Shown here: positions 46,459 to 57,934 of the stretch, piece after piece | Layout: every line of letters begins with the position of its first letter | How positions within the stretch are numbered: position 1 is the stretch's first letter | Source: Pelagibacteraceae bacterium AG-430-E20 | GTDB taxonomy: Bacteria; Pseudomonadota; Alphaproteobacteria; Pelagibacterales; Pelagibacteraceae | Assembly (NCBI GenBank): GCA_003209915.1 | Contig: QCOF01000005.1 | Span: 1-64,000, forward strand | Length of the DNA: 64,000 bases | Direction: 5' to 3' | Position numbers and translations under genes: made by a program | Notes under the pieces: generated by a model | The model's input: only the letters and a program-made list of their open reading frames with translations | Database searches by the model: none | What the model was told of the DNA's origin: nothing

Positions 46459-46860
46459 ATGAATATAGATTATACCGTTACAGCATTAATGTTTCCTGCA
46501 ATACCTTTGTTAATGGGTGTTTATAGTAACAGGTTTCATACATTGAGTGCTTTAATTAGAAAAATTCATGATGCTCATGTTTTTGAAAAACACACTCCAC
46601 CTGAATGGAAAGCACAATTTATCAATCTTAATAAAAGAATAAGTCTTTTAAAATTCTCAATGGTATTTGCTGCCTTTGGTTTTTTATTTAACATGTTAAC
46701 TGTTTTTGGACTTTATTTAAGTGAAATCTTCATTGCCAGAATTATTTTTGGATCATGTTGTTTATCAATGATTATATCCATAATCTTTTTTATTGTTGAA
46801 ATTCAAGTATCAACTAATGCTTTGAAACTTCACATGTCAGATATGGATATCTATGACTAA
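46459..46860 (+). CDS. DUF2721 family membrane protein
   Basis: A 133-residue membrane protein. Family marks include TALMFPAIPLLMGVYSNRFHTLSALIRKIHD and the LKFSMVFAAFGFLFNMLTVFGLY segment with helix pairs, then FIVEIQVSTNALKLHMSD. About three transmembrane helices are seen. The start is the ATG at 46459; a TTG at 46450 would add three residues. Function is unknown. It is followed after 8 bases by the convergent quinone reductase gene. Confidence 0.82.
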   Translation: MNIDYTVTALMFPAIPLLMGVYSNRFHTLSALIRKIHDAHVFEKHTPPEWKAQFINLNKRISLLKFSMVFAAFGFLFNMLTVFGLYLSEIFIARIIFGSCCLSMIISIIFFIVEIQVSTNALKLHMSDMDIYD

Positions 46861-46868
46861 GTATTTGG

Positions 46869-47840
46869 TTATGGCTTTATAACAGCTGGGCCAGTAAGTA
46901 ATCTACCTTCTAAATCTTCGTGAGCTTGTTTAACTTCATCAAGTGAATATTTTTTTGAAATTTCAATTTTAAACTTGCCAGACAAAAAAGCATTAAAAAC
47001 TTTTTTTGCTGACTCTAATAATTCTTCTCTTTCAATAGTGTAATGAGCAATGGAAGGACGTGTAAAAAATAAACCTTTAGCGTTAATATGTTTTTTTACG
47101 TCAAGTGTGTCTACATAACCAGATGCATTTCCAAAAGCTACCATCATTCCTCTAATTTTCAGCACTTTAATTGAACCTTCAAAAGTTTTTAAACCTACAC
47201 CATCATAAACGACATCAATTCCGTTTTTTCCAACAATTTTTTCAACTTCTTTCACAAAGTCTTTATCGGTATAATTAATTACATGGTGACAACCGTTTTT
47301 CTTTGCAATTTCCTCTTTTTCTTTAGACCCAACAGTACCAATAATTTCTGCACCAATAGAATTGGCCCAAGGACACAGTATTTGTCCTAGCGCTCCAGCT
47401 GCTGCATGGTAAAGAACTTTGTCTCCTTTCTTTAAAGGATATGCCCTGTGCAATAAATACTCTGCTGTAATACCTTTTAAAGTAACACATGACGCAACCT
47501 CGTCTGAAACTCCATATGGAACTGGCACAAGTTTATTCTCTGGCATAATATGTTTTTCTGAATATGCACCAATAGGCATAGATGCATGGGAGACTCTATC
47601 TCCTACTTTAAATAATTTAACCTCAGGACCTACTTCTTCGATTACACCGCAGGCTTCAAGCCCAATTCCGCTTGGAAGTGGAATAGGATAGAGCCCAGTT
47701 CGGTGATAAGTATCTATATAATTTATTCCAATAGATAAGTTTTTAATTAAAACTTCATTAGATTGAGGTTTCCCAATTTCAACATCTTCAACTTTCAATA
47801 CATCAGGACTTCCAAATTTTTCTATTTTTACAGCTTTCAT
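46869..47840 (-). CDS. qor: NADPH:quinone reductase (zeta-crystallin-type)
   Basis: Medium-chain reductase that reduces quinones or enones with NADPH. The 323-residue protein begins MKAVKIEKFGSPDVLKVEDVEIGKPQSNEVLIKN, has the SIGINYIDTYHRTGLYP block and the nucleotide-binding motif AAAGALGQILCPWANSIGAE (GxGxxG-type variant). The zinc ligands of alcohol dehydrogenases are missing, as usual in this group. It lies three bases after the pirin gene on the same strand, so both probably answer the same signal. Confidence 0.92.
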   Translation of the reverse strand: MKAVKIEKFGSPDVLKVEDVEIGKPQSNEVLIKNLSIGINYIDTYHRTGLYPIPLPSGIGLEACGVIEEVGPEVKLFKVGDRVSHASMPIGAYSEKHIMPENKLVPVPYGVSDEVASCVTLKGITAEYLLHRAYPLKKGDKVLYHAAAGALGQILCPWANSIGAEIIGTVGSKEKEEIAKKNGCHHVINYTDKDFVKEVEKIVGKNGIDVVYDGVGLKTFEGSIKVLKIRGMMVAFGNASGYVDTLDVKKHINAKGLFFTRPSIAHYTIEREELLESAKKVFNAFLSGKFKIEISKKYSLDEVKQAHEDLEGRLLTGPAVIKP

Positions 47841-47843
47841 AAT

Positions 47844-48680
47844 TTATTTTACAAATGTACCATTATGATAATCCTGAACTGCTTGCAAGATTTCTGCTTT
47901 AGTATTCATTACAAAAGGACCACCTCTTGCTATTTCCTCATTAATAGGCTTTCCAGAAATCACCAAGAACTTAGCATTTGATTTAGCATGCACTGTTAAA
48001 TCTTCACCTCGAGTTAAGAGTATTAAAGTACTATCTTTAACATTATCATGTTTATTTTTTCCAATTTCAATTTCACCATTTATTAGATAAATGAAAGTGT
48101 TATGAGTTGAAGGTAATTTATAGCTAAACAATTTATCTTTGGTCAACTCAATATCAAAATAGATTGGCTCAACATTATGACCTTTAATAGGGCCTTCAGC
48201 ATTTTCAAAATTTCCAGCTATAACTTTAACCTGTTTCTCTTTATCTTTATGAACACTCATTTTCTCTGCATCTATGTAAATATATTCAGGCTTACTCATT
48301 TTTAATTTTGCCGGCATATTAATCCATAATTGAAATCCATGAAGTTTACCTTCTTTCATCGCGGGCATCTCGGAATGAATTATTCCACTTCCGGTTTTCA
48401 TCCACTGAACATCTCCTGCAGTCATTCTTCCTTCACCCCCGGTGCTATCTTTATGCTCAAAATCTCCAGCTAACATGTAGGTTACTGTTTCAATTCCTCG
48501 ATGTGGATGGGGTGGAAAACCTGCAATGTAATCCTCACTATTCTCTGATCCAAACTCATCTAACATCAAAAATGGATCAAAATAACTTGGTTCTACACCA
48601 ATACTTCTTTTTAATTTAACTCCCGCACCATCAGATGCAGGGATAGGGTCAATAATTTTACTGATTTCAATGTTTTTCAT
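47844..48680 (-). CDS. Pirin-family protein (bicupin)
   Basis: A 278-residue bicupin protein. The N-terminal cupin has the iron ligands in FPPHPHRGIETVTYMLAGDFEHKDSTGGEGRMTAGDVQWM and SGIIHSEMP, matching the pirin pattern. The C-terminal cupin includes FIYLINGEIEIGKN and RGEDLTVHAKSNAKFLVISGKPINE. Members can act as quercetin 2,3-dioxygenases or as regulators; here the role is unknown. It precedes qor on the same transcript. Confidence 0.93.
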   Translation of the reverse strand: MKNIEISKIIDPIPASDGAGVKLKRSIGVEPSYFDPFLMLDEFGSENSEDYIAGFPPHPHRGIETVTYMLAGDFEHKDSTGGEGRMTAGDVQWMKTGSGIIHSEMPAMKEGKLHGFQLWINMPAKLKMSKPEYIYIDAEKMSVHKDKEKQVKVIAGNFENAEGPIKGHNVEPIYFDIELTKDKLFSYKLPSTHNTFIYLINGEIEIGKNKHDNVKDSTLILLTRGEDLTVHAKSNAKFLVISGKPINEEIARGGPFVMNTKAEILQAVQDYHNGTFVK

Positions 48681-48700
48681 TTCAACGATATAAGAATTTA

Positions 48701-49363
48701 TTAGAGTATATCAAGTAACTCTCCAAGTTGTTTAATTTGATGTTTAGGTGAATAGTCAAGTTTATCAAAAATATTGTTATTTCTATTTACCCAAATAGAA
48801 TTATATCCATAATTCCCTCCACCTGATACATCCCATGTGTTTGAACTCAGAAAATAAACTTCATTTTTTTCAATTTGATATTTATTTATAGGCATATCAT
48901 AAACTTTAGAGTCTGGTTTATAAATTCCAACTTGTTCTATTGAAAAAAGATCATCAAACACATTTTCTAAATTATTACTTTTAACTAATTCGTTTAAAAG
49001 AGAGGGAGTTCCGTTTGAGAGAATAGCCAGTTTAAAATTTTTTTCTTTAAGTTTTATTAAAACTTCATCCACTTCTTCATATGGAGAAAGAGATTTATAA
49101 AGATCCAATAGTTCATTTTTCATCGTAGGATCTATTTTGTAAGTTTTCATAGATTTATCCAAACTATCTTCCGTAATTTGCCAAAAATCTTTGTGCCTTT
49201 TCATTAAACTTCTAAGCCAAGTATATTCTAGCTGTGTTGTTCGCCAAAAGTTTGCAAAGCCTTCCCATTTATCACCAATTTTATCTTTACATTTTTCTGC
49301 AGCCGAATTGACATCAAATAGAGTACCGTATGCATCAAAAATTATTGCTTTAATATTTTTCAT
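48701..49363 (-). CDS. Haloacid dehalogenase, type II (L-2-haloacid dehalogenase-like)
   Basis: HAD-superfamily hydrolase of 220 residues. Motif I is IIFDAYGTLFDVNSAAEKC with nucleophile Asp, motif II is LAILSNGTPSLLNELV, and the C-terminal SSNTWDVSGGGNYGYNSIWVNR motif is typical of type II dehalogenases. Substrates may be 2-haloacids or other small acids. Its start codon lies 16 bases from the divergent rsmE start, an extremely short spacer. The minus-strand pirin gene follows 20 bases downstream. Confidence 0.88.
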   Translation of the reverse strand: MKNIKAIIFDAYGTLFDVNSAAEKCKDKIGDKWEGFANFWRTTQLEYTWLRSLMKRHKDFWQITEDSLDKSMKTYKIDPTMKNELLDLYKSLSPYEEVDEVLIKLKEKNFKLAILSNGTPSLLNELVKSNNLENVFDDLFSIEQVGIYKPDSKVYDMPINKYQIEKNEVYFLSSNTWDVSGGGNYGYNSIWVNRNNNIFDKLDYSPKHQIKQLGELLDIL

Positions 49364-49379
49364 AAACTAATTTATTAAT

Positions 49380-50081
49380 ATGAGTAACATTAGATTATTT
49401 TTTCCAAAAAGTTTATCTATTAATTTGTCAGACAAGCTGGATAAGTCACAATCTCATTATGTTTCAAAAGTTATGAGGATTAAAGAGAACGAAGTTTTTT
49501 CTTTATTTAATAATAGTGGAGAATGGCAGGCAAAAATTTTAGCTATTTCAAAAAACTTAGTTGAATTTAAAATTACCAAACAATTAAGAAAAGTAGAAAA
49601 CTCTAAAGAACTTTGGTTAGCTTTTTCTCCTATTAAATCTAATTACTTTAATTTTATGATTCAAAAAGCAACTGAATTAGGAATTACAAAATTCTTACCT
49701 ATTATATTTGACCGAACAATGGTTAGAAAAATAAACAAAGAAAGATTAGAAAAAGTTATAATAGAAGCAGCTGAACAATCGAATAGAATTCAAATTCCAA
49801 AGATTGATCAACCACAAAATCTTAATAGTTTTTTAAATAAGAATGATGTGAATTTGATTTTAACAGATCTTAATTCAAGTAACAATAAGTTAGATCTAAA
49901 AAAATTCAGTAGTAAACCAACTTGCATCGTGGTAGGTCCAGAAGGAGACTTTACTGAGCTTGAAAGAGAAGAGATTCTCTCTTACAAAGGTGTTCAAGCC
50001 ATAAAAATTAATGAAAATATCCTTAGATCTGAAACTGCAGTTATTTCTGCCATATCGATCATAAATTACGCTATTAATTGA
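49380..50081 (+). CDS. rsmE: 16S rRNA (uracil-1498-N3) methyltransferase RsmE
   Basis: SPOUT-class methyltransferase acting on U1498 of 16S rRNA. The 233-residue protein has an N-terminal PUA-like region (SNIRLFFPKSLSINLSDKLDKSQSHYVSKVMRIKENEVF), and the knot domain with SPIKSNYFNFMIQKATELGITKFLP, the EAAEQSNRIQIPKI motif and the SAM-binding GPEGDFTELEREEI and NILRSETAVISAISII segments. All are typical. It is the last gene before the oxidase cluster, with a 60-base gap to ctaC. Confidence 0.93.
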   Translation: MSNIRLFFPKSLSINLSDKLDKSQSHYVSKVMRIKENEVFSLFNNSGEWQAKILAISKNLVEFKITKQLRKVENSKELWLAFSPIKSNYFNFMIQKATELGITKFLPIIFDRTMVRKINKERLEKVIIEAAEQSNRIQIPKIDQPQNLNSFLNKNDVNLILTDLNSSNNKLDLKKFSSKPTCIVVGPEGDFTELEREEILSYKGVQAIKINENILRSETAVISAISIINYAIN

Positions 50082-50141
50082 TATTTTGTCGCGAAAACTA
50101 AAGTGTAATTTTTTTAAAGACAATCTATATAGTGATTAAAA

Positions 50142-52591
<2,450 letters not shown>

Positions 52592-52623
52592 GTATTAATT
52601 TAGATTTTTTAAACACAAAACTA

Positions 52624-53535
52624 ATGATCAAGTCTAAATTAAAAAACAGAAATTTAAGTCAGGAAGACGTATTTAATTTATCTGAATTATTTAAACTAAT
52701 GAAGCCAAGAGTGATGTCATTAGTTATTTTTACTTGTGCTGTAGGCTTATTGATGGCACCAAATATTATTCCAACTAAGGACGCAATCATTGGTATTATT
52801 TTAGTTTCAATAGGTGCAGGAGCAGCAGGTGCACTTAATATGTGGTACGAATCTGATTTAGATGCACTTATGTCTAGGACTTGTTTGAGGCCAATACCAA
52901 CCGGAAAAGTAAATAAAAATCAGGCATTAGTATTTGGTATTACGTTATCAATATTTTCTGTAATAGCATTAGACTATTTTGCTAACAGAATATCTGCTTG
53001 CATATTGTTGTCTACAATCTTGTTCTATGTTTTCGTCTATACAATTTGGTTGAAGAGAAAAACTCCACAAAATATAGTAATTGGAGGTGCTGCCGGCGCT
53101 TTGCCACCAGTAATTGGTTGGACCATTGCCACTAATTCACTTTCATTAGAGCCGATAACATTTTTCCTAATAATTTTTTTTTGGACCCCATCCCATTTCT
53201 GGGCTTTAAGCTTATACAAATCTGATGATTACAAAAGAGCAAAAATTCCAATGCTTCCTTTAACTAATGGAATAGAAAGCACAAAATTAAATATATTTAT
53301 TTATTCAATGCTGATGTTACCAGTCATTATCTTGCCTTACGCTATCGGCTTTGTTAGTTTAGTTTTTTTAGTACCTTCTTTAATTTTAACACTTTACTAT
53401 AACTATCTATGTTTTGAACTTTACAAATTTAAGAAAAACAAATTTGATTCGAAAAAAGCAAAAACTATTTTTGGATATTCAATTTTATATTTATTTTTAA
53501 TATTTGTTCTTTTTTTGATTGATAAAATTTTATGA
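52624..53535 (+). CDS. ctaB: Protoheme IX farnesyltransferase (heme O synthase)
   Basis: Adds a farnesyl tail to heme B, the first step towards heme A of the oxidase. The 303-residue UbiA-superfamily membrane protein has LMKPRVMSLVIFTCAVGLLMAP, NMWYESDLDALMSRTCLRPIPTGKV (first Asp-rich motif) and GGAAGALPPVIGW, then FFWTPSHFWALSLYKSDDYKRAKIPMLP (second motif region). It lies between ctaD and the small ORF. The small ORF begins at its stop codon (ATGATGA). Confidence 0.96.
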   Translation: MIKSKLKNRNLSQEDVFNLSELFKLMKPRVMSLVIFTCAVGLLMAPNIIPTKDAIIGIILVSIGAGAAGALNMWYESDLDALMSRTCLRPIPTGKVNKNQALVFGITLSIFSVIALDYFANRISACILLSTILFYVFVYTIWLKRKTPQNIVIGGAAGALPPVIGWTIATNSLSLEPITFFLIIFFWTPSHFWALSLYKSDDYKRAKIPMLPLTNGIESTKLNIFIYSMLMLPVIILPYAIGFVSLVFLVPSLILTLYYNYLCFELYKFKKNKFDSKKAKTIFGYSILYLFLIFVLFLIDKIL

Positions 53536-53657
53536 TGACACCTGATAAAAAAACAAAAAAAAAGAATATTTTAACAGCTATAGCAATTTTAGGTTTTATG
53601 GTTTTCTTGTTTCTATTTACTTTATATAACGTTGGAGTTTTTGACAGACAGATATGA
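53532..53657 (+). CDS. Small membrane protein in the oxidase cluster (CoxF-like)
   Basis: A 41-residue frame from ATG 53532 to TGA 53655-53657 in the gap between ctaB and ctaG. It starts MMTPDKKTKKKN, has one transmembrane helix (TAIAILGFMVFLFLFTLY) and ends NVGVFDRQI. It overlaps ctaB by 4 bases and ctaG by 4 bases, so the translation chain is unbroken. Alphaproteobacterial ctaB-ctaG clusters commonly carry a short protein of this form (CoxF-like). The role in oxidase assembly is inferred from position. Confidence 0.75.
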   Translation: MMTPDKKTKKKNILTAIAILGFMVFLFLFTLYNVGVFDRQI

Positions 53658-54187
53658 TTAGAAAAAAAACATTAACACCAATACTACTTGCAGGAATATT
53701 TTGTTTGATGCTCGGTTTATCTTTTGCTGCAGTACCACTTTACGATTTATTTTGCAGAGTAACAGGTTTTGGTGGAACAACACAAGTTTCTAAAGAACCA
53801 CCAAAAATGGTTTTAGATAAAGTTGTAAGTGTTAGATTTGATACCAATGTAAATAATCTTACGTGGGACTTTAAGGCTAAATCTAATGTAATAGATGTTA
53901 AAGTTGGTCAAGTTAACAAAATAGAGTTTGAAGTAGAAAATTACGGAGATGATACTACTTATGGTGTTGCTAGTTTTAATGTTTCACCTGCAAGTTTTGG
54001 AAAATACTATAGTAAATTAGGTTGTTTTTGTTTTGAAAAGCAGGAGCTGAAAGCTGGAGAAAAAGCAACTTATGTTATGACTTTTTATTTAGATCCAGAA
54101 CTTGTAAATGATCCAACCGTAAAAAATTTACAGGACGTAACTATGTCGTATACTTTTTTCTCGACAGATTACTATAAACAATCATAA
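53654..54187 (+). CDS. ctaG: Cytochrome c oxidase assembly protein CtaG (Cox11)
   Basis: Delivers copper to the copper-B site of subunit I. The protein (177 residues) has an N-terminal membrane helix ending LSFAAVPLYDLFCRVTGFGGTTQ and a periplasmic domain with the copper-binding CFCF pair in KLGCFCFEKQELKAGE. The conserved FDTNV and FYLDPELVND segments are also seen. Overlaps the preceding small ORF by 4 bases. Confidence 0.96.
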   Translation: MIRKKTLTPILLAGIFCLMLGLSFAAVPLYDLFCRVTGFGGTTQVSKEPPKMVLDKVVSVRFDTNVNNLTWDFKAKSNVIDVKVGQVNKIEFEVENYGDDTTYGVASFNVSPASFGKYYSKLGCFCFEKQELKAGEKATYVMTFYLDPELVNDPTVKNLQDVTMSYTFFSTDYYKQS

Positions 54188-54196
54188 TCACGAAAA

Positions 54197-54985
54197 ATGT
54201 CAGCTCAAAAAAAACACGATTATCACTTAGTAGACCCAAGTCCTTGGCCTATCTATGTATCTTTCTCATGCTTAGTATTAGCAATAGGAACAATTTTTTA
54301 CATGCACAACGATGTTTCGTGGGGAATGTATCTTGGGTTAGCGCTAGTTGTTTATGGAGCCTATATGTGGTTCAGAGATGTTGTGATTGAAGCAGAACAT
54401 CAAGGTCATCATACTCCTGTTGTGCAAATTCATCATCGATACGGAATGACACTGTTTATTGCATCAGAAGTGATGTTCTTTGTAGCTTGGTTCTGGGCAT
54501 ATTTTGATGCAAGTTTATTCCCAAACGAGTTTGTTGGAAATGTTTGGCCTCCAAAAGATATTGAAACTTTCGATCCATGGGATATTCCTCTAATTAACAC
54601 TTTAGTGCTGTTGTTATCTGGAACTACAGTTACTTGGTCCCATCATTCATTGTTAGAGGGTGATAGAAAAGGATTTATTCAAGGATTAACAGCGACAGTT
54701 GTTCTTGGTTTCTTTTTTACATTGCTACAAGCATACGAATATCACCACGCTACTTTTGATTATTCAGGTCACATTTATGGAGCAGTTTTTTACATGGCTA
54801 CAGGTTTCCACGGATTTCACGTAATAGTTGGAACAATATTTTTAGCTGTTTGTTTATGGCGAGGAAAATTAGGTCACTTTACTAAAGACCATCATTTTGG
54901 ATTTGAAGCGGCAGCTTGGTACTGGCATTTTGTTGATGTAGTTTGGTTATTCTTATTTGCTGCAATTTATATTTGGGGAAGTTAA
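54197..54985 (+). CDS. ctaE: Cytochrome c oxidase subunit III
   Basis: Structural subunit of the aa3 oxidase with seven transmembrane helices. The 262-residue protein shows HDYHLVDPSPWPIYVSFS at the start, RYGMTLFIASEVMFFVAWFWAYFDASLFP, GTTVTWSHHSLLEGDRKG, and GFHGFHVIVGTIFLAVCLWRG near the end, all hallmark segments. It follows ctaG by 9 bases and precedes the SURF1 gene. Confidence 0.98.
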   Translation: MSAQKKHDYHLVDPSPWPIYVSFSCLVLAIGTIFYMHNDVSWGMYLGLALVVYGAYMWFRDVVIEAEHQGHHTPVVQIHHRYGMTLFIASEVMFFVAWFWAYFDASLFPNEFVGNVWPPKDIETFDPWDIPLINTLVLLLSGTTVTWSHHSLLEGDRKGFIQGLTATVVLGFFFTLLQAYEYHHATFDYSGHIYGAVFYMATGFHGFHVIVGTIFLAVCLWRGKLGHFTKDHHFGFEAAAWYWHFVDVVWLFLFAAIYIWGS

Positions 54986-54995
54986 TTTACAACTC

Positions 54996-55649
54996 TTGAA
55001 GAATAAATTTTTATTTTCAGTATTTGTTTGGTTTATAATTCTTGTTCTTTTCTCATTAGGTTTTTGGCAAATTTATAGACTAAATTGGAAGTTAGATTTA
55101 ATAAATCAAATTGAAAATTCTCTAAAAAATGATCCTATAGAATTAACTCAAACCAATAAAAAAAACTATTTAAGAATAAAAACGTCTGGTCAAATTGATT
55201 TTGATAATCAAATTTATTTATATCATTTGAATGAAAAAGGAAAACCTGGGTTTGAAGTAGTGAACCCAATATTGATTGAAAATGAAAACTTTTTAATTAA
55301 CAGAGGCTGGATACCTTTTGATAAAAAAGATCAACCAGAAATCAATCAAATCAATCAAAATGAAATACTTGGAACTTTAATGTTACAAACCAAGTCAAGT
55401 ATGTTTAAGCCTCAAAATGAAATTAAAAAAAATTATTGGTTCACCCTTGATAGAGATGACATTTTTAATCAGACTGGAAGAAAATTTTCTAATTATATTA
55501 TTTATTTAAATGGAAACTATAAAATACCAAAGCCAAGAGTGATCACTGCAAAAATTTCAAACAACCATAAAAAGTATGCAATTACTTGGTTTTCAATGGC
55601 GATTTCAATTCTTTTAATATATCTATATTTTAGAAAAAAAAATTATTAG
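54996..55649 (+). CDS. SURF1-family oxidase assembly protein
   Basis: Membrane protein for assembly of the heme-copper oxidase (heme a insertion or stabilisation). It has an N-terminal helix (LFSVFVWFIILVLFSLGFWQIYRLNWK), a periplasmic domain with NRGWIPFDKK and a C-terminal helix YAITWFSMAISILLIYLYF, the SURF1 layout. No ATG lies in the right place. A TTG at 54996 gives 217 residues and is my choice; a TTG at 54957 would overlap ctaE by 29 bases. The position after ctaE is typical. Confidence 0.9.
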   Translation: MKNKFLFSVFVWFIILVLFSLGFWQIYRLNWKLDLINQIENSLKNDPIELTQTNKKNYLRIKTSGQIDFDNQIYLYHLNEKGKPGFEVVNPILIENENFLINRGWIPFDKKDQPEINQINQNEILGTLMLQTKSSMFKPQNEIKKNYWFTLDRDDIFNQTGRKFSNYIIYLNGNYKIPKPRVITAKISNNHKKYAITWFSMAISILLIYLYFRKKNY

Positions 55650-57032
55650 ATGAAGTATATAAGCACAAGAGACAAATCAAAAAACTTTGAATTTAAAGAT
55701 GTTTTTCTTAAAGGTCTTGCTGATGATGGTGGTCTTTTCATCCCAGAGTCTTTACACAAATATTCAGAGTCTGAAATAGGTGATTTTAAAAAACTTAGTT
55801 ATTCAGATTTAGCAAAAAAAATTATTTATCCATTTATCGGTAATTTTACTTCACAGGGTGAGTTAAGTAAAATAATAGAAAAATCCTACTCAGTTTTCAG
55901 AAAAGATAATGTTATTGATCTTATTAAAGTGGGCGACCGTTCCGTGCTTGAATTGTTTCATGGTCCAACCTTAGCTTTTAAAGATGTTGCAATGCAACTC
56001 CTGGGTAATTTTTATGAATTTTATTTAAATAATGAAAATGAAAAGATTAATATTGTTGTTGCCACATCAGGAGATACTGGTGCAGCTGCCATTGATGCAA
56101 TTAAAGGGAAAAAAAACTTAAATATATTTGTTCTTCATCCTCATAACCGTATTTCACCTGTTCAAAGAAAATTAATGACAACTGGAAAAGATGAGAATGT
56201 ATTTAATATTGCTGTAAAAGGTAATTTCGATGATTGTCAAAATTTAGTTAAATCCATGTTTTCAGATAAAGAATTTTCTAATCAGATAAACATGTCTGGT
56301 GTTAATTCAATTAATTGGGCACGAATTATTGCGCAAAGTGTATATTATTTTTATTGTTATTTTTTAGCCGAGGATGACAATCAGCCAATAAATTTTTCAG
56401 TACCAACTGGAAATTTTGGAGATGTATATGCAGGTTATTTGGCGAAGAAGTTGGGTCTTCCAATTAATAAATTAATAGTAGCTACAAATCAAAACGATAT
56501 TTTACATAGAGCTATATCCAAAGGCAAATATGAAGCCGAACATGTCTCTGAAACAATTTCTCCAAGTATGGACATTCAAATTGCAAGTAATTTTGAGAGA
56601 TTAATTTATGATTTAAATAATCATGATAGTTCACAAACTTTAGATGATATGAAAAATATCAAACAGAATGGCAAATATACAATTGATGTTGAGAAATTAA
56701 AAAAAATTAATCAAGATTTTTTATCTGCAAGAATAAGTGAGCAGGAAACGCTTGATGTGATAAAAAATATCTATGAAAAATTTAATATGGTTTTAGATCC
56801 ACATACAGCTATAGGATATGGAGCTTTTGACAAGCACGATTTAAAAGGAAACAATATTGTTCTTGCAACTGCACACCCATGTAAATTTCCAGATGCAATT
56901 TTAAAAGCTATAAACTTAAAATCTGATTTACCAGATGAATTAAAGTTTATTTTGGATGAGAAAGAAAATTATGGTATAATTGAAAATAATCTCAAAGAAA
57001 TTAAACAATATATTTTAGGAAAAATTAAATGA
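55650..57032 (+). CDS. thrC: Threonine synthase
   Basis: PLP enzyme making threonine from O-phosphohomoserine. The Schiff-base Lys is Lys111 in HGPTLAFKDVAMQLLG, and VVATSGDTGAAAIDAIKGKKN binds the cofactor phosphate. NFGDVYAGYLAKKLGLPI and the 460-residue length fit the long-form ThrC of proteobacteria. The ATG follows the SURF1 stop directly and the stop overlaps the peroxiredoxin start (ATGA). thrB, for the preceding reaction, is 0.9 kb downstream on the other strand. Confidence 0.96.
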   Translation: MKYISTRDKSKNFEFKDVFLKGLADDGGLFIPESLHKYSESEIGDFKKLSYSDLAKKIIYPFIGNFTSQGELSKIIEKSYSVFRKDNVIDLIKVGDRSVLELFHGPTLAFKDVAMQLLGNFYEFYLNNENEKINIVVATSGDTGAAAIDAIKGKKNLNIFVLHPHNRISPVQRKLMTTGKDENVFNIAVKGNFDDCQNLVKSMFSDKEFSNQINMSGVNSINWARIIAQSVYYFYCYFLAEDDNQPINFSVPTGNFGDVYAGYLAKKLGLPINKLIVATNQNDILHRAISKGKYEAEHVSETISPSMDIQIASNFERLIYDLNNHDSSQTLDDMKNIKQNGKYTIDVEKLKKINQDFLSARISEQETLDVIKNIYEKFNMVLDPHTAIGYGAFDKHDLKGNNIVLATAHPCKFPDAILKAINLKSDLPDELKFILDEKENYGIIENNLKEIKQYILGKIK

Positions 57033-57517
57033 AAATTAAAGAGGGGGATAAAATTCCAAATTCAGAATTTTACCATTTAGACGAAACTGGTGCACCAAAA
57101 AAAATATCTACTTCGGAGTTATTTGACAACAATAAAACTATAGTTATAGGAGTTCCCGGGGCTTTTACTAAAGTTTGTTCCGCTAAACATTTGCCAGGTT
57201 ATGTTAACAATTTTGAAGTTGCTAAACAAAAAGGGATTACAAAAATTATTTGTGTTTCAGTAAATGATCCTAATGTAATGAAAGCTTGGGGTGACAGCCA
57301 AAAGGTAGAGGACAAGATTTTTATGGCAGCAGATCCATACTGTGAATTTACTAAATCAATTGGCGCAGATATTGACAGATTTGACAGAGGTCAAGGAACG
57401 CGATCAGCAAGATATACTATGCTGGTTGAAAATAATATCGCAACTAAGATAAAAGCTGAAGAAGATACAGCGACCTGTGAGATGTCAGCTGCAGAGAATT
57501 TTTTAGATTCAATTTAA
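57029..57517 (+). CDS. Peroxiredoxin (Prx5/AhpE-like)
   Basis: Thiol peroxidase of 162 residues removing hydrogen peroxide and organic peroxides. The peroxidatic Cys is Cys50 in GVPGAFTKVCSAKHLPGY, the Prx5 motif. A second Cys near the C-terminus (TATCEMSAAENFLDSI) could serve as resolving residue or be reduced by glutaredoxin. ISVNDPNVMKAWGD and DRFDRGQGTRSARYTMLVE are further family blocks. It is probably co-transcribed with thrC. The stop overlaps rnhA tail to tail by 9 bases. Confidence 0.92.
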   Translation: MKIKEGDKIPNSEFYHLDETGAPKKISTSELFDNNKTIVIGVPGAFTKVCSAKHLPGYVNNFEVAKQKGITKIICVSVNDPNVMKAWGDSQKVEDKIFMAADPYCEFTKSIGADIDRFDRGQGTRSARYTMLVENNIATKIKAEEDTATCEMSAAENFLDSI

Positions 57518-57934
57518 ATTAGCTGCTTTTTTAGCCATCATATCCACTTCTTCATTTAGAGGATCTCCGGCATGTGCTTTAACCCAATTCCATTTAATGT
57601 TTAAGGTTTGGTTTAATTTATATAATTCAAGCCATAAATCTTTGTTTTTAACATTCTCTTTTTTTGATGTTTTCCAGTTATTTAATACCCAAGTATTAAT
57701 CCACTCAGTAATTCCACTTTTTACATATTTTGAATCTGTAAATATCTCTATTGGATCTTTTGAGTTTATATTTTTCAAGGCATTAATTGGAGCCATAAGT
57801 TCCATTCTATTATTTGTCGTATTTTTTTCATTTCCACTAATTTTTTTAATTTCTCCATTCATATTGATTATTGCAGCCCATCCACCATTTCCTGGATTCG
57901 ACAGGCAGGAACCATCTGTATAAATTTTTATCAT
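57509..57934 (-). CDS. rnhA: Ribonuclease HI
   Basis: Cleaves RNA in RNA-DNA hybrids, for example Okazaki primers. The metal-binding acidic residues are visible as Asp7 (IYTDGSCLSNPGNGGWAA), Glu45 (NRMELMAPI), Asp67 (IFTDSKYV) and an Asp in the EEVDMMA segment near the end. The WVKAHAG loop holds the catalytic His. Length 141 is typical. It overlaps thrB by 4 bases (ATGA). Confidence 0.95.
   Translation of the reverse strand: MIKIYTDGSCLSNPGNGGWAAIINMNGEIKKISGNEKNTTNNRMELMAPINALKNINSKDPIEIFTDSKYVKSGITEWINTWVLNNWKTSKKENVKNKDLWLELYKLNQTLNIKWNWVKAHAGDPLNEEVDMMAKKAANLN

Noticed and set aside
54957..54995. Upstream TTG start for the SURF1 gene inside ctaE
   Set aside because: It adds 13 residues that overlap the conserved ctaE 3' end; the TTG at 54996 starts right before the first membrane helix.
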